Assembly (NCBI RefSeq): GCF_028693135.1
Contig: NZ_JAQUVZ010000038.1
Location: forward strand, 1 to 34,743
DNA length: 34,743 bases
Origin: Methanosarcina sp.
GTDB lineage: Archaea; Halobacteriota; Methanosarcinia; Methanosarcinales; Methanosarcinaceae
Reading direction: 5' to 3'
The notes under the pieces are model-generated. The model made no database searches. It worked only from the letters and a program-made list of their open reading frames with translations, and had not been told where the DNA came from. A program made the translations under genes and the position numbers. Below are positions 9,101 to 15,939 of the stretch, piece by piece (the first letter of the stretch is position 1; each line of letters starts with the position of its first letter).

Positions 9101-12100
9101 ACAGTGTCTAATTCTGTGTCAATCACAGAGAAACTGCTATTTCCATAGTTCGCCACATATGCCGTTTTTCCATCCGGGGTAAATGCAATTCCTTCAGGCT
9201 CGTATCCTAAATTTATCGTGGTTTTAACAGTGTTTGTTTTTGTGTCAATTACAGAGACGTTACCGCCGTTTGTGACATATACCTTTTTTCCATCAGGTTT
9301 GACTGCAACACCATAAGGATCTTGTACAAAATTTATCGTGGTTGTAACATTGTTTGTTTTTGCGTCAATTACAGAGACATCATTACTTAACTGATTAGCC
9401 ACATATACTTTTTTTCCATCAGGAGTTACTGCAACTCCCCAAGGATACCATCCTACATTTATCGTGGCTGTAACATTGTTTGTAATTGTGTCAATTACAG
9501 AGACAGTGTCGCTACCAGGGCTTGTTATATATACATTTTTTCGGGTTGGACTGACCGCAACTCCTTCAGGATAACTTTCTATGGGCACAGTGGCTACAAC
9601 AGTATTTGTGGCAATGTCAATTACAGAGACGCTGCTGCTGACAGCATTCGTAATATATGCATACTGTTTGAACCCAATTGGAGCATTAACAGTTATAGCC
9701 TTTGTTTTTGAGCTACTAGCCCCATCCTTCATAACTGTAAGAGTTACATGGAAAACCCCAATATCTGTAAATGTATGAGGTGGGTCTCGTTCAGTTGAGT
9801 TGGGAGAACCATCTCCAAAGTTCCACTGCCATGAGGTGGGGGATCCTGTGCTGGCATCATAGAAATGGACTGAAAGAGGAACTGTTCCGATTGTAACATT
9901 TGAAGTAAAATCCGCAGCAACAGGAGCATTTAATACAGTAATATCCTTTGTTATTGTGCTGTTGTTCCCATCCTCTGCAACAGTAAGAGTTACGTGATAA
10001 ATTCCTACATCTGTAAATGTGTGAGTTGCATTCTGCTCTGTTGAGTTAGCACTTCCATCTCCAAAGTTCCACTGCCATGATGTTGGCGTTCCAGTGCTGG
10101 TATCGTTAAACTGAACATCGAGCGGAGCATAACCCTCAGTGACGTTGCTAGTGAAGTTCGCTACAGGAATCCGGGTCTGAGGAGCAAACTTTACCACCCA
10201 GTAATCATAACCCCCATGATTTCCAGTCACATCGCCGTCGTTTGAATCGGATTCTCCGGCAACGATATAGCCACCATCAGAAGTCTGCTGAATACTGTAT
10301 GCGTCATCCCAATCTGAACCTCCGAGTGACTTTTGCCACACTATATTCCCGGTTGTATCCAGTTTCACAACCCAGTAATCAGACTCCCCATGATTTCCAG
10401 TCACATCGCCGTCGTTTGAATTAGATTCTCCGGCAACGATATAGCCACCGTCAGAAGTTTGCTGAATACTTTCTGCGTATTCATCATCTGAACCTCCGAG
10501 TGACTTTTGCCACACTATATTCCCTGTTGTATCCAGTTTCACAACCCAGTAATCAAACTCCCCATGATTTCCAGTCACATCGCCGTCGGTTGAACCGGAG
10601 TATCCGGCAACGATATAGCCACCGTCAGAAGTTTGCTGAATACTGTATGCGTTATCAGAAATTGAACCTCCTAGGCACTTTTGCCACACTATATTCCCGG
10701 TTGTATCCAGTTTCACAACCCAGGAATCATAACCCCCATGATTTCCGGTCACATCACCGTCGTTTGAACGGGAGTCTCCGGCAACGATATAGCCACCGTC
10801 AGAAGTTTGCTGAATACTGTATGCGTAATCATGATCTGAACCTCCGAGTGACTTTTGCCACACTATATTCCCGGTTGTATCCAGTTTCACAACCCAGTAA
10901 TCATAACCCCCATGATTTCCAGTCACATCGCCGTCGGTTGAACGGGAATATCCGGCAACGATATAGCCACCATCAGAAGTCTGCTGAATACTTTCTGCGA
11001 GTTCACCCCCTGAACCTCCGAGTGACTTTTGCCACACTATATTCCCTGTTGTATCCAGTTTCACAACCCAGTAATCAAAACCCCCATGATTTCCGGTCAC
11101 ATCGCCGTCGTTTGAATTAGATTCTCCGGCAACGATATAGCCACCGTCAGAAGTCTGCTGAATACTGTATGCGTTATCATAACTTGAACCTCCGAGTGAC
11201 TTTTGCCACACTATATTCCCGGTTGTATCCAGTTTCACAACCCAGTAATCACTCCCCCCATGATTTCCGGTCACATTGCCGTCGTTTGAATTGGAGTCTC
11301 CGGCAACGATATAGCCACCGTCAGAAGTTTGCTGAATACTTTGTGCGTATTCACCCCCTGAACCCCCGAGTGACTTTATGAAATGAAATTCAATATCAGA
11401 TGAAGTTGCAGTATAACTTGTAGAGTTGTTCCATGTAATATTTCCTGCAGCGTCTTCGGCTGAAACATTAACAAAATGAATACCTTCAAGAGCTGTAATT
11501 GTCCCTTCCCAGATATTTTCGCCAAGAGAACTCAGGGAAGAGTCGGAAGCTTCAACGGAAGTTACTGCAACGTTATCAGTAGCGTTTACAGTCACCTTGA
11601 TAAGGTCACCAGTATTCGGATTACTGTTATTCAGGCTAACTGAGTTTATTACAGGAGCCTGAGTGTCAAGGACTTTAGGGAGAACTTGAACACAGTCTTC
11701 TATTGTCTTGTTATCAGAGCCAGCCGCATTGCTCACGGTAATTTTTACAGTATAATTTCCTGCTGTAGAATAGATATTGGTTGAATTCTGATCAGTTGAA
11801 GTGTTTCCATCTCCGAAGTCCCATGCCCACGAAGTGGGTGTACCTGTGCTTTTGTCAGTAAAACTGACATTTAGAGGAGCGTTTCCGGAAGTTGGAGTTG
11901 CAGAGAAATCAGCAACAGGAGGTACAGTTTCCGGGTCAGTAAAGGCCTTAATGCATACATTCGTGTTTGGATAAATCGTAGTTATGTCGATCCAAGTATT
12001 TCCATTAGTACTGACAAAACTTTCTCTTGGATTTGCTGTTGCATGACTGCTATAGACTGCTGTCGGATATTCTAAAGCAATAGGGGAATTTTGAGGTGTA

Positions 12101-13491
12101 GTTAGATTCAGGTTTACTGAGAAATTTTCACCGGCTTTGAGCTTAACTCCATAATTCAGTTTGACCGTGTGGTATCCTGCTGTTGGAATTGTACCATTCT
12201 GGGTAAGAACCGAAGATGTACTATTGAGTGTTGTACTATTGAGTATCTTAGAAGATGTACTATTGAGTATTCTAATTTCATAATTGCAGTTAGGGTCTGT
12301 TGCGTAGAAACTTACTGCTTTAAGGACTTCGTTAGATTGTGCAGTAAATACATTTGCACACCACATGTTTTTATTGGGTTGCCCAATTGATTGAGACCAT
12401 CCTAATGGGTCGTACTGATAGATGTATTTATAATTATTTGGGGATTCAGCTATGTAGATCGCAGAAGCTTTTCCTATATTGGAGTCATAATAGGAAATGT
12501 AGAAATATCCTCTGTCACCCCAGCTAGTATTCCAGCTATTTTTCACGATAAATGCCCCATCTCCGGGTGGAACGCTGGAAAAATTGTTCCTATCAAAATT
12601 GTCATCCCAGCCCACAATGGTTATACCATGATTCGCATTCAAAGATCCGTTATAATAATAGCTGTATTTGGCAGGTAAATATTGGGGGGGATAATTGCCG
12701 TCGATGTAGATCATGGATGCTACCGCTCCATAGTTCATAATTGCAAATTTTATCTCCTTATTGTCCGAAGAATTCTGCCTAGACGACAGGAAAAGTACAT
12801 CTTGTACATGTTTCTGTATAGTCAGATTTTGAGGGGACGCAACAGAGTGAGGATCATAAGGGTCATCGCTTTCGTTCACTGGTCCGCTCCAGCGAGTCAG
12901 GTAGGCAGTTGACATAACAAAAGTTCCCCCACTATTGGCATCACGGTCAAAACCATCCAAATAACTAGAAGAAAGCAGGTTTTTCATATTATTTTCTGAA
13001 AAGTCCCAACTTTCGTTCGGCATTAAATACGATTCAAGAGATGCATATGTTGCAAAAATCCAGCAAACACCTGCATCATCCTGGAATTTCACAGGTGTTA
13101 CCTTGTTCAAAGCTCGCAGGTCATAATAAGCTGGATAATCTTGAGCAGATTCGTATGCGGCGGAAATTTTGCTGACATGACTGAGATCCATAGGCGAGGG
13201 AATATAACCCGTATATTGCCCTTCCAGGGACTGTCCCTTTAGAGAGATTTCTTTGTTCTTCAGGTATTCGATAAATTCAGGATTATCTGGTGCAAGTTCA
13301 AAATTTAGAGAAACTGCAGTCTGTTTTATGGTATTTTTCTGAATATCAGATACTTTTATTGTTTCTGAAGATCCTGTATCTGCCATCGCTATTGATGAAC
13401 TTATAAACAAAAATAAAATTAGAAGTTCACTGAAGATCACCAATTTTGTTCTCATATTTATATCGCTTTTTATATTGAGATTTTTTTTCAT
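3142..13491 (-). CDS. Giant cell-surface protein: papain-like protease, PKD, three propeller arrays, PGF-pre-PGF
   Basis: This protein of about 3449 aa is exported and membrane-anchored. The start chosen is the ATG at 13491, which has an AAGGAG six bases upstream; the open frame reaches back to a TTG at 13530. Numbering from 13491: signal peptide about 16-37 (ending AMA/D); C1A papain-like peptidase about 115-350 with Gln137, Cys143 (GVCW), His288 and Asn318 (KNSW), all expected catalytic residues present; lectin-like domain about 355-515; PKD 523-605; Ig-like 608-695; seven 58-aa propeller-type repeats 704-1105; two PKD 1111-1271; seven YVTN blades 1274-1568; DUF11-like 1571-1700; carboxypeptidase-regulatory-like 1798-1894; PKD about 1900-1975; Ig-like 1981-2074; seven more 58-aa repeats 2080-2476; PKD 2483-2561; Ig-like 2564-2654; FN3-like 2656-2743; four Ig-like 2746-3110; FN3-like 3111-3198; Gly/Ser linker about 3200-3218; PGF-pre-PGF 3220-3376; membrane segment 3423-3444. 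N-glycosylation sequons are very frequent. Likely roles are adhesion, matrix binding and local proteolysis (inference). A plain transmembrane tail replaces a clear PGF-CTERM motif. Confidence 0.92.
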   Translation of the reverse strand: MKKNLNIKSDINMRTKLVIFSELLILFLFISSSIAMADTGSSETIKVSDIQKNTIKQTAVSLNFELAPDNPEFIEYLKNKEISLKGQSLEGQYTGYIPSPMDLSHVSKISAAYESAQDYPAYYDLRALNKVTPVKFQDDAGVCWIFATYASLESYLMPNESWDFSENNMKNLLSSSYLDGFDRDANSGGTFVMSTAYLTRWSGPVNESDDPYDPHSVASPQNLTIQKHVQDVLFLSSRQNSSDNKEIKFAIMNYGAVASMIYIDGNYPPQYLPAKYSYYYNGSLNANHGITIVGWDDNFDRNNFSSVPPGDGAFIVKNSWNTSWGDRGYFYISYYDSNIGKASAIYIAESPNNYKYIYQYDPLGWSQSIGQPNKNMWCANVFTAQSNEVLKAVSFYATDPNCNYEIRILNSTSSKILNSTTLNSTSSVLTQNGTIPTAGYHTVKLNYGVKLKAGENFSVNLNLTTPQNSPIALEYPTAVYSSHATANPRESFVSTNGNTWIDITTIYPNTNVCIKAFTDPETVPPVADFSATPTSGNAPLNVSFTDKSTGTPTSWAWDFGDGNTSTDQNSTNIYSTAGNYTVKITVSNAAGSDNKTIEDCVQVLPKVLDTQAPVINSVSLNNSNPNTGDLIKVTVNATDNVAVTSVEASDSSLSSLGENIWEGTITALEGIHFVNVSAEDAAGNITWNNSTSYTATSSDIEFHFIKSLGGSGGEYAQSIQQTSDGGYIVAGDSNSNDGNVTGNHGGSDYWVVKLDTTGNIVWQKSLGGSSYDNAYSIQQTSDGGYIVAGESNSNDGDVTGNHGGFDYWVVKLDTTGNIVWQKSLGGSGGELAESIQQTSDGGYIVAGYSRSTDGDVTGNHGGYDYWVVKLDTTGNIVWQKSLGGSDHDYAYSIQQTSDGGYIVAGDSRSNDGDVTGNHGGYDSWVVKLDTTGNIVWQKCLGGSISDNAYSIQQTSDGGYIVAGYSGSTDGDVTGNHGEFDYWVVKLDTTGNIVWQKSLGGSDDEYAESIQQTSDGGYIVAGESNSNDGDVTGNHGESDYWVVKLDTTGNIVWQKSLGGSDWDDAYSIQQTSDGGYIVAGESDSNDGDVTGNHGGYDYWVVKFAPQTRIPVANFTSNVTEGYAPLDVQFNDTSTGTPTSWQWNFGDGSANSTEQNATHTFTDVGIYHVTLTVAEDGNNSTITKDITVLNAPVAADFTSNVTIGTVPLSVHFYDASTGSPTSWQWNFGDGSPNSTERDPPHTFTDIGVFHVTLTVMKDGASSSKTKAITVNAPIGFKQYAYITNAVSSSVSVIDIATNTVVATVPIESYPEGVAVSPTRKNVYITSPGSDTVSVIDTITNNVTATINVGWYPWGVAVTPDGKKVYVANQLSNDVSVIDAKTNNVTTTINFVQDPYGVAVKPDGKKVYVTNGGNVSVIDTKTNTVKTTINLGYEPEGIAFTPDGKTAYVANYGNSSFSVIDTELDTVSTTVPLGPLGNPIAVAIPAFGKQVYMTNINWDTVSVINMDTNSVTSTVKVGRFPEGVAATSDGTKVYVANWLSNNVSVIDTKNNTVIATVPVGSRPVAFGQFITPVPVNGEADLSLSLQAPVSEFPSTSMTYTLCYQNFGTISANNVLLEDELSDVVSFKSASDGGVYDPSTRKVTWDIGTLGPSDHGYRYITVMTPLDVIVGTKIPNSASISTSDLEGQYEDNDQQVQTRITLPDLPPNVSVVNPHLWGISTPVVWWFEPTTFSYHSCQDATAVGINIHIDDGGQDIVANMAGGPPDWNYTTTFHPRYGKATVTYTISGCTPEIVSFDIYIDPAGYIYDIDTGKRISGASVWLQRPDGNGGWENVPTGENPPVSQPDINPLISDQNGMYQWDVLEGIYRVHVEAPGYEPANSSFVDIPPPVTDLHVGLHHINVSPVADFSATPTSGNAPLNVSFTDKSTGTPTSWAWDFGDGNTSTGQNSTNIYSIAGNYTVKLIVSNAAGSDNKTIEDCVQVFPKVLDTQAPVINSVSLNNSNPNTGDLIKVTVNSTDNVAVTSVEASGSQLTSIGGNIWEGIITALEGIHFVNVSAEDAAHNIAWNNSTSYTATSSDIEFHFIKSLGGSSSDFAYSIQQTSDGGYIVAGYSRSNDGDVTGNHGGYDYWVVKLDTTGNIVWQKSLGGSSSDSAYSIQQTSDGGYIVAGDSYSNDGDVTGNHGSSDSWVVKLDTTGNIVWQKSFGGSATDAAYSIQQTSDGGYIVAGDSYSNDGDVTGNHGSGDSWVVKLDTTGNIVWQKCLGGSDTDSGNSIQQTSDGGYIVAGYSYSNDGDVTGNHGGSDSWVVKLDTTGNIVWQKSLGGSSSDSAYSIQQTSDGGYIVAGDSYSNDGDVTGNHGGYDSWVVKLDTTGNMVWQKSLGGSSSDSAYSIQQTSDGGYIVAGESDSNDGDVTGNHGGYDSWVVKLDTTGNMVWQKSLGGSDDEDAESIQQTSDGSYIVAGCSNSNDGDVTGNHGGYDYWVVKFAPQTRIPVADFSATPTSGNAPLNVSFTDKSTGTPTSWAWDFGDGNTSTGQNSTNIYSTAGNYTVKLIVSNAAGSDNKTIEDCVQVFPKVLDTQAPVINSVSLNNSNPNTGDLIKVTVNSTDNVAVTSVEASGSQLTSIGGNIWEGIITALEGIHFVNVSAEDAAKNIAWNNSTAYTAVTTDNLPPSSITNLRSTNGTTWLNWTWRNPTDLDFDHVEIYLDGIFQTNTSAEHFNATDREPDTSYTIGTRTVDSSGNVNETWVNSSAKTKPLQDTISPVIESVVLFPTSTTTGSKISVTVDVTDNVGVISVSASGVALAKTGGNVWEGSIVAEEGTHKVFVIASDASGNTAVDKSASYTATTPDTEDPVINSVSLSDSTPDTGDSIVVTVDVTDNVGVSSVSASGVSLAKTGKNIWEGSIVAEEGTHKVFVIASDASGNSAFDKSASYTATTPDTEDPVINSVSLSSSTPDTGDSIVVTVDVTDNVGVSSVSASGVAFAKTGENIWKGSIVAEEGTHIVSVSASDASGNTAVDKSASYTTATTPDTEAPVINSVNLSSSTPDTGDSITVTVDVTDNVGVRSVAASGVSLAKTGENIWEGSIVAEEGTHSVNVSAVDEAGNVALDNSTSYTALTPDILPPSSITDLQATKDTTWVNWTWQNPLDVDFNHTEIYLNGTFQTNTSAEFFNATGLEPETSYTIGTRTVDINGNVNDTWVNATAITKEKYSSGGSGGSGGSGGGGGVCSPEPAKNVEAKELSQQFIVNGKHVKFLFPKNVTCVKYVEFDPRTSGKITTTVEMLKGKSAIVPELPEGKVYKNMNIWVGNKGTASLKNIENAVVGFKVEKSWVAGGVDESSIALYRYSDKAWGELVTRQVGEDNKYLYFEAETPGFSPFSIVASGVDSLNEKEEDKSPSSVEGTSIENIGMDGNQSSESGITGLESAEKGSETGSKSKVLISIGLLSISLLVGYMVLRKQN
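4165..5255 (-). repeat. Four tandem ~270-bp repeats (Ig-like modules)
   Basis: Four units of about 90 codons each, with equivalent bases at 4288, 4561, 4831 and 5101 (spacing 273, 270, 270), encode PVINSVSLSxSTPDTGDS...DNVGVxSVxASG...EEGTHxVxVxASDxxGN modules. The extra codon in one unit is a threonine in SYTTATTPDT. Nucleotide identity between units is high, so the array expanded recently or is being homogenised. Confidence 0.85.
5570..6045 (-). repeat. PKD + Ig-like module, copy 3 of 3
   Basis: This segment is almost identical base for base to 7320-7795 and more loosely matches 11455-11922. Long stretches, for example about 5570-5890 against 7320-7640, show no difference that I can see except one or two bases. 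The unit encodes a PKD domain plus the following Ig-like domain. Confidence 0.85.
6065..7252 (-). repeat. Seven-copy 174-bp repeat array (propeller-like, second)
   Basis: Seven consecutive 58-codon units read SLGGS..D.AYSIQQTSDGG, YIVAG.S.SNDGDVTGNHG and WVVKLDTTGNIVWQK. Copies differ mainly in the variable D/S-rich spots. Seven units would suit a closed seven-bladed beta-propeller. The next-to-last unit has IVWQK changed to MVWQK, and one unit reads KSFGGS. Confidence 0.85.
7320..7795 (-). repeat. PKD + Ig-like module, copy 2 of 3
   Basis: Nearly identical to 5570-6045. A small difference is visible at GCTATAGAA (7637-7645) against GCTGTAGAA in the other copies, changing STAGN to SIAGN. Confidence 0.85.
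8790..9670 (-). repeat. Seven YVTN-type blades
   Basis: Seven units of about 42 codons carry the signature (V/A)Y(V/I/M)(T/A)N...(V/F)SVID..TN.V..T(V/I). This is the surface-layer YVTN propeller family. Unlike the two 174-bp arrays, these units have diverged at DNA level. Confidence 0.8.
10180..11380 (-). repeat. Seven-copy 174-bp repeat array (propeller-like, first)
   Basis: This has the same 58-codon unit as 6065-7252, again seven copies, with exact 174-bp spacing of the TGACTTTTGCCACAC block (for example 10327 and 10501). It is bordered on the N-terminal side by the PKD + Ig-like copy at 11455-11922. Confidence 0.85.
11455..11922 (-). repeat. PKD + Ig-like module, copy 1 of 3
   Basis: The same unit as 5570-6045 and 7320-7795, but more diverged in its Ig-like half (for example the SSLGENIWEGT region). 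Confidence 0.8.
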
Positions 13492-14126
13492 GTTAATCTC
13501 CTTTCTCATTTTTTGATATTTCCTCTTCAACTTTATTCGCCTCTCTTCCCATATTTTGTAAATGAGCTCATCCTAAAACTCAAGATTTGCTTCTCGAATC
13601 TTGTATTCCGTATAATCGATCAAGTTCCTGATCATGAAAACGACTCTGGAAACTGTTATTTATTAAAAATAGAATGGCTTTTGGGGAGAGCTCAATACCA
13701 AAATTGGTTTTGGGATCAGTATATAAATGTGCAACAGTTTACACATTTTGAAGTTTATGCAAAAGTTTATATCTATAACTATAAAAGTTTATTTAGAATG
13801 TTGTATTATTATAATAATGATTGATAAATAGCAGTTATGGGAGGATCTTTAGCAATACCCGCATAACATTATATCTTTGAACAGATAGAGTCCGAAAAAT
13901 AACCCTTTAGAGCAGAGTAGAAATTGAATAACTCTTCTCTAATCTAAAAATTGAGCTCAAAAACGATTTCATTTGAGCTCATAAAAACTTCAGTCCGGGT
14001 CAAGTAGGTTTCGGCATCCTCAGGAGAATTTCTTAAGGCAGGAAGGAAGCTTGAGTATCAAAATATCCCTAACAGAAACTTGCCGCATCTGAGGAAGAAA
14101 ATCTGAAGATCGGAAAATAATAAAAA
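13492..14126. other. Gene-free region upstream of the giant gene
   Basis: No credible gene is seen. On the minus strand this is the promoter and leader side of the giant gene. Two short hairpins lie in the presumed leader (CAAGATT/AATCTTG at 13581-13603, GATCA/TGATC at 13618-13633). An AT-rich zone at 13750-13830 holds several TATA-like sequences, so the promoter cannot be placed with certainty. A TCCTCAG/CTGAGGA inverted pair spans 14017-14095. Confidence 0.5.
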
Positions 14127-14530
14127 GTTTCAAACCGGAGTTTATACTTTGTAGTATAATACAGCATCAAGCGACGCATAAAATGTAGGGTATAACAAAA
14201 AATTAATTATGTTTGACACCAGTTCGAAGCATTTTAGTATAAAATCGACAAATATATGATTACTATTATAACCGAGTGTGTAACAAAAATAGCTAAATTC
14301 TCATTATGTAGGGTATAACACATAATCCCTATAACAAGACGCCCTATATTGTTTTCTTCCTTATAGGGAAGGAGAAAACACACAAGTACCAATCTTTGGG
14401 CGAATTCAAGATGTGGTGACGCCAAAATTGAATTAAATGGATTTGGAACTTAATTAATTTTTTGTTATACCTACACAATATCAATAGCTATAGCCCGATT
14501 TTCATGATATCTTATAAACTCCGGTCAAAC
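14127..14530. mobile_element. Nested inverted-repeat (MITE-like) element
   Basis: Two pairs of inverted repeats are nested symmetrically. The outer pair is CCGGAGTTTATA at 14135-14146 against TATAAACTCCGG at 14513-14524. The inner pair is a 26-nt block at 14184-14209 (TGTAGGGTATAACA followed by AAAAATTAATTA) against its complement at 14451-14475, 25 of 26 matching. The distance from outer to inner arm is about 50 bases on both sides. A third copy of ATGTAGGGTATAACA lies inside at 14306-14320. No convincing ORF is inside. This looks like a non-autonomous transposable element or nested remnants; no clear target duplication was found. Confidence 0.6.
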
Positions 14531-14675
14531 TTAATTTTATGGAAATGTATCAAATTGCAAAAATAGATTCCAGTTAAGAAAAAAGCAAAAAATTACTCAA
14601 GAGGCAACGTCATAAAAACAGCGCCTACCAAAAAATAAAAAATAAAGCCGCTTTAAAAAGCAGCTTTGATTTTAC

Positions 14676-14963
14676 TTAATGATGTGCGTGTTTCTGCTCG
14701 ATCTGCTCTCTCTTGTACCCTATATAAGCCTCATCGACCGCTTTCAGGCACCTGTTGCAGACGTTTACCTCTTTTTTTACGACTCCTTTTGAAAAATCCG
14801 GGATCTGCAGTTCCACAGGGAAAACCCCGGTTTTATCTCCGCAGAGGGCGCATCTGCCTTTTCTGCATGAAGTCTGGTTTTTGTCTACAATTAAGTGGGT
14901 TTTCTGGGCGGAATCGAGACAGGTCTCACAGAGCCCTTTCCAGACCCCTTTGGGGAAAATGAT
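14676..14963 (-). pseudogene. Cysteine-rich zinc-ribbon protein lacking a start codon
   Basis: An open frame of 95 codons encodes VWKGLCETCLDSAQKTH, then SCRKGRCALCGDKTG, VFPVELQIPDFSKGVVKKEV and NVCNRCLKAVDEAY. This gives CxxC, CxxxxCxxC and CxxC metal-ligand pairs and a His-rich end (KHAHH). The sequence is clearly protein-like and lies on the strand opposite to the longer but compositionally odd plus-strand ORFs here. The frame begins after an in-frame TAA at 14966 with ATC ATT TTC CCC; no ATG, GTG or TTG and no Shine-Dalgarno precede the conserved part. It may have lost its N-terminus or use a rare start. I do not know its function; a redox or metal-handling role is only suggested by the cysteines. 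Confidence 0.6.
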
Positions 14964-14982
14964 TTACCCAAAGTGGATCTTG

Positions 14983-15093
14983 CTAATGAATCTGATTTAA
15001 GGATTCTAAAACATCAATCATGTAATGGTGAAGCTCGGGGAGTTCAACATCTATAAAATCGTATTTGCTAAAGCCCTGAGTATTTGATTCCAT
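14983..15093 (-). CDS. Possible 36-aa ORF
   Basis: ATG at 15093 to TAG at 14983 reads MESNTQGFSKYDFIDVEL and ends ESLNQIH. It lies directly upstream of the start-less zinc-ribbon frame but in a different frame, so it might be the lost N-terminal end of that gene or an independent tiny gene. A weak GGGAAGC is the only candidate ribosome site. The composition is protein-like but support is thin. Confidence 0.25.
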   Translation of the reverse strand: MESNTQGFSKYDFIDVELPELHHYMIDVLESLNQIH

Positions 15094-15337
15094 AGCTTAA
15101 AGCTTCCCAAAAAGGACACTTATTATGGAGTCACACTGAAAAAAGTTGATTTTTTTAGCAAAGTAATAAAAGAGAAACTGATATTACGCACTTAAAGCAA
15201 AATCAAGCACAATAGCCTTTGTGGTTTAACTTTATATTTTAGACAGCTAAAGGCTTAAAGGTATTGATTTCTCAGTTCAACCACGTAAGTCCTAACATAT
15301 TAAGAACAGAATTGCCCACAGCAGTTCTGGCATCCGT
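15094..15337. other. Intergenic stretch without recognised content
   Basis: AT-rich, with no ORF of note on either strand. An imperfect inverted pair AGAATTGC/GCAGTTCT occurs near 15308-15330. Confidence 0.4.
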
Positions 15338-15378
15338 TTTTTAAAAATTGGAAAAAAAGGAAAAATTACATAAAAAAA
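15338..15378 (-). terminator. Oligo-T terminator of the redox operon
   Basis: Immediately after the stop codon of the FTRc-rubredoxin gene, the minus strand carries four T-rich runs (TTTTTTT, TTTTT, TTTTTTT, TTTTT) within 40 bases. Confidence 0.65.
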
Positions 15379-15927
15379 TTACATGAACCGTTCAAATCTT
15401 TCCTTTTTCGCCTTACAGATAGGACAGACCCCTGGAGCCTCGTCCATGGCACTGAGATATCCGCAAACCTTACATCTCCAGACCGGTTTTGAAAGTTTTC
15501 CTGAAATTTCCATAGTTTCCATCATCTCCTCTCTTTCAGCTTCCTCGGCTCTTTCAGCTTCTCTTTCCTCGTAAGAAGGACGCCTTTCCGGGATAGACTC
15601 CACTTCTCTTTCTTCTCGAATGACCTCGTCCGAAACATAAAGTGCACAGTAACAGGCCCCATAATCGTTAAGGTCAGGGTCTCTGTAGTAGCAGGGACAG
15701 ACGATATCCAGGTCTTCCTCTGTATTTCCTGAAGCCAGTCTGCAAGGGCAGGCCCAGTAGCCGTAACGCTCCTCATTGGTCAGCAGCCCACGCACAAGGT
15801 CTTTTGTGAACTCGACATCAGGGTTCAGGTGGTAGCCTGATTTCTCAGCTTCCTGTTTCAACCGCTTATAGACTGTATCCACTTTCTCTTCTGATATGCC
15901 TTCTTCGGCAGCTTTCTCTTCTTTCAA
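15379..15927 (-). CDS. Ferredoxin:disulfide reductase (FTR catalytic subunit fused to rubredoxin)
   Basis: This 182-aa two-domain redox protein carries at residues 10-105 the ferredoxin-thioredoxin reductase catalytic-subunit pattern: CPC at 60-62, CPCYYRD at 77-83 and CYC at 92-94. These residues hold a [4Fe-4S] cluster and the redox-active disulfide. After an acidic linker (105-145, rich in Glu and Arg), residues 150-182 form a rubredoxin-type iron site with C152, C155, C168 and C171. Methanosarcina enzymes of this fused type transfer ferredoxin electrons to disulfides of thioredoxin or glutaredoxin partners. The start is TTG at 15927, preceded by GAGGGGGAG at good spacing; no nearby ATG fits. 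The upstream glutaredoxin-like gene ends 12 bases earlier, giving a two-gene operon. No separate FTR variable subunit is seen. Confidence 0.9.
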   Translation of the reverse strand: MKEEKAAEEGISEEKVDTVYKRLKQEAEKSGYHLNPDVEFTKDLVRGLLTNEERYGYWACPCRLASGNTEEDLDIVCPCYYRDPDLNDYGACYCALYVSDEVIREEREVESIPERRPSYEEREAERAEEAEREEMMETMEISGKLSKPVWRCKVCGYLSAMDEAPGVCPICKAKKERFERFM

Positions 15928-15939
15928 CCCAACTCCCCC

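Noticed and set aside
6065-11380. Regular repeats that might suggest a CRISPR array or satellite
   Set aside because: The unit is 174 bp with no short repeat/unique spacer structure, and it encodes a continuous open frame with protein-level variation.
13492-13530. Start of the giant protein at the TTG at 13530 or ATG at 13509
   Set aside because: The ATG at 13491 has AAGGAG at ideal distance, while the others lack one.
14666-15000. Two plus-strand ORFs of 81 and 98 codons
   Set aside because: They are antisense to the cysteine-paired zinc-ribbon frame and show no protein-like pattern.
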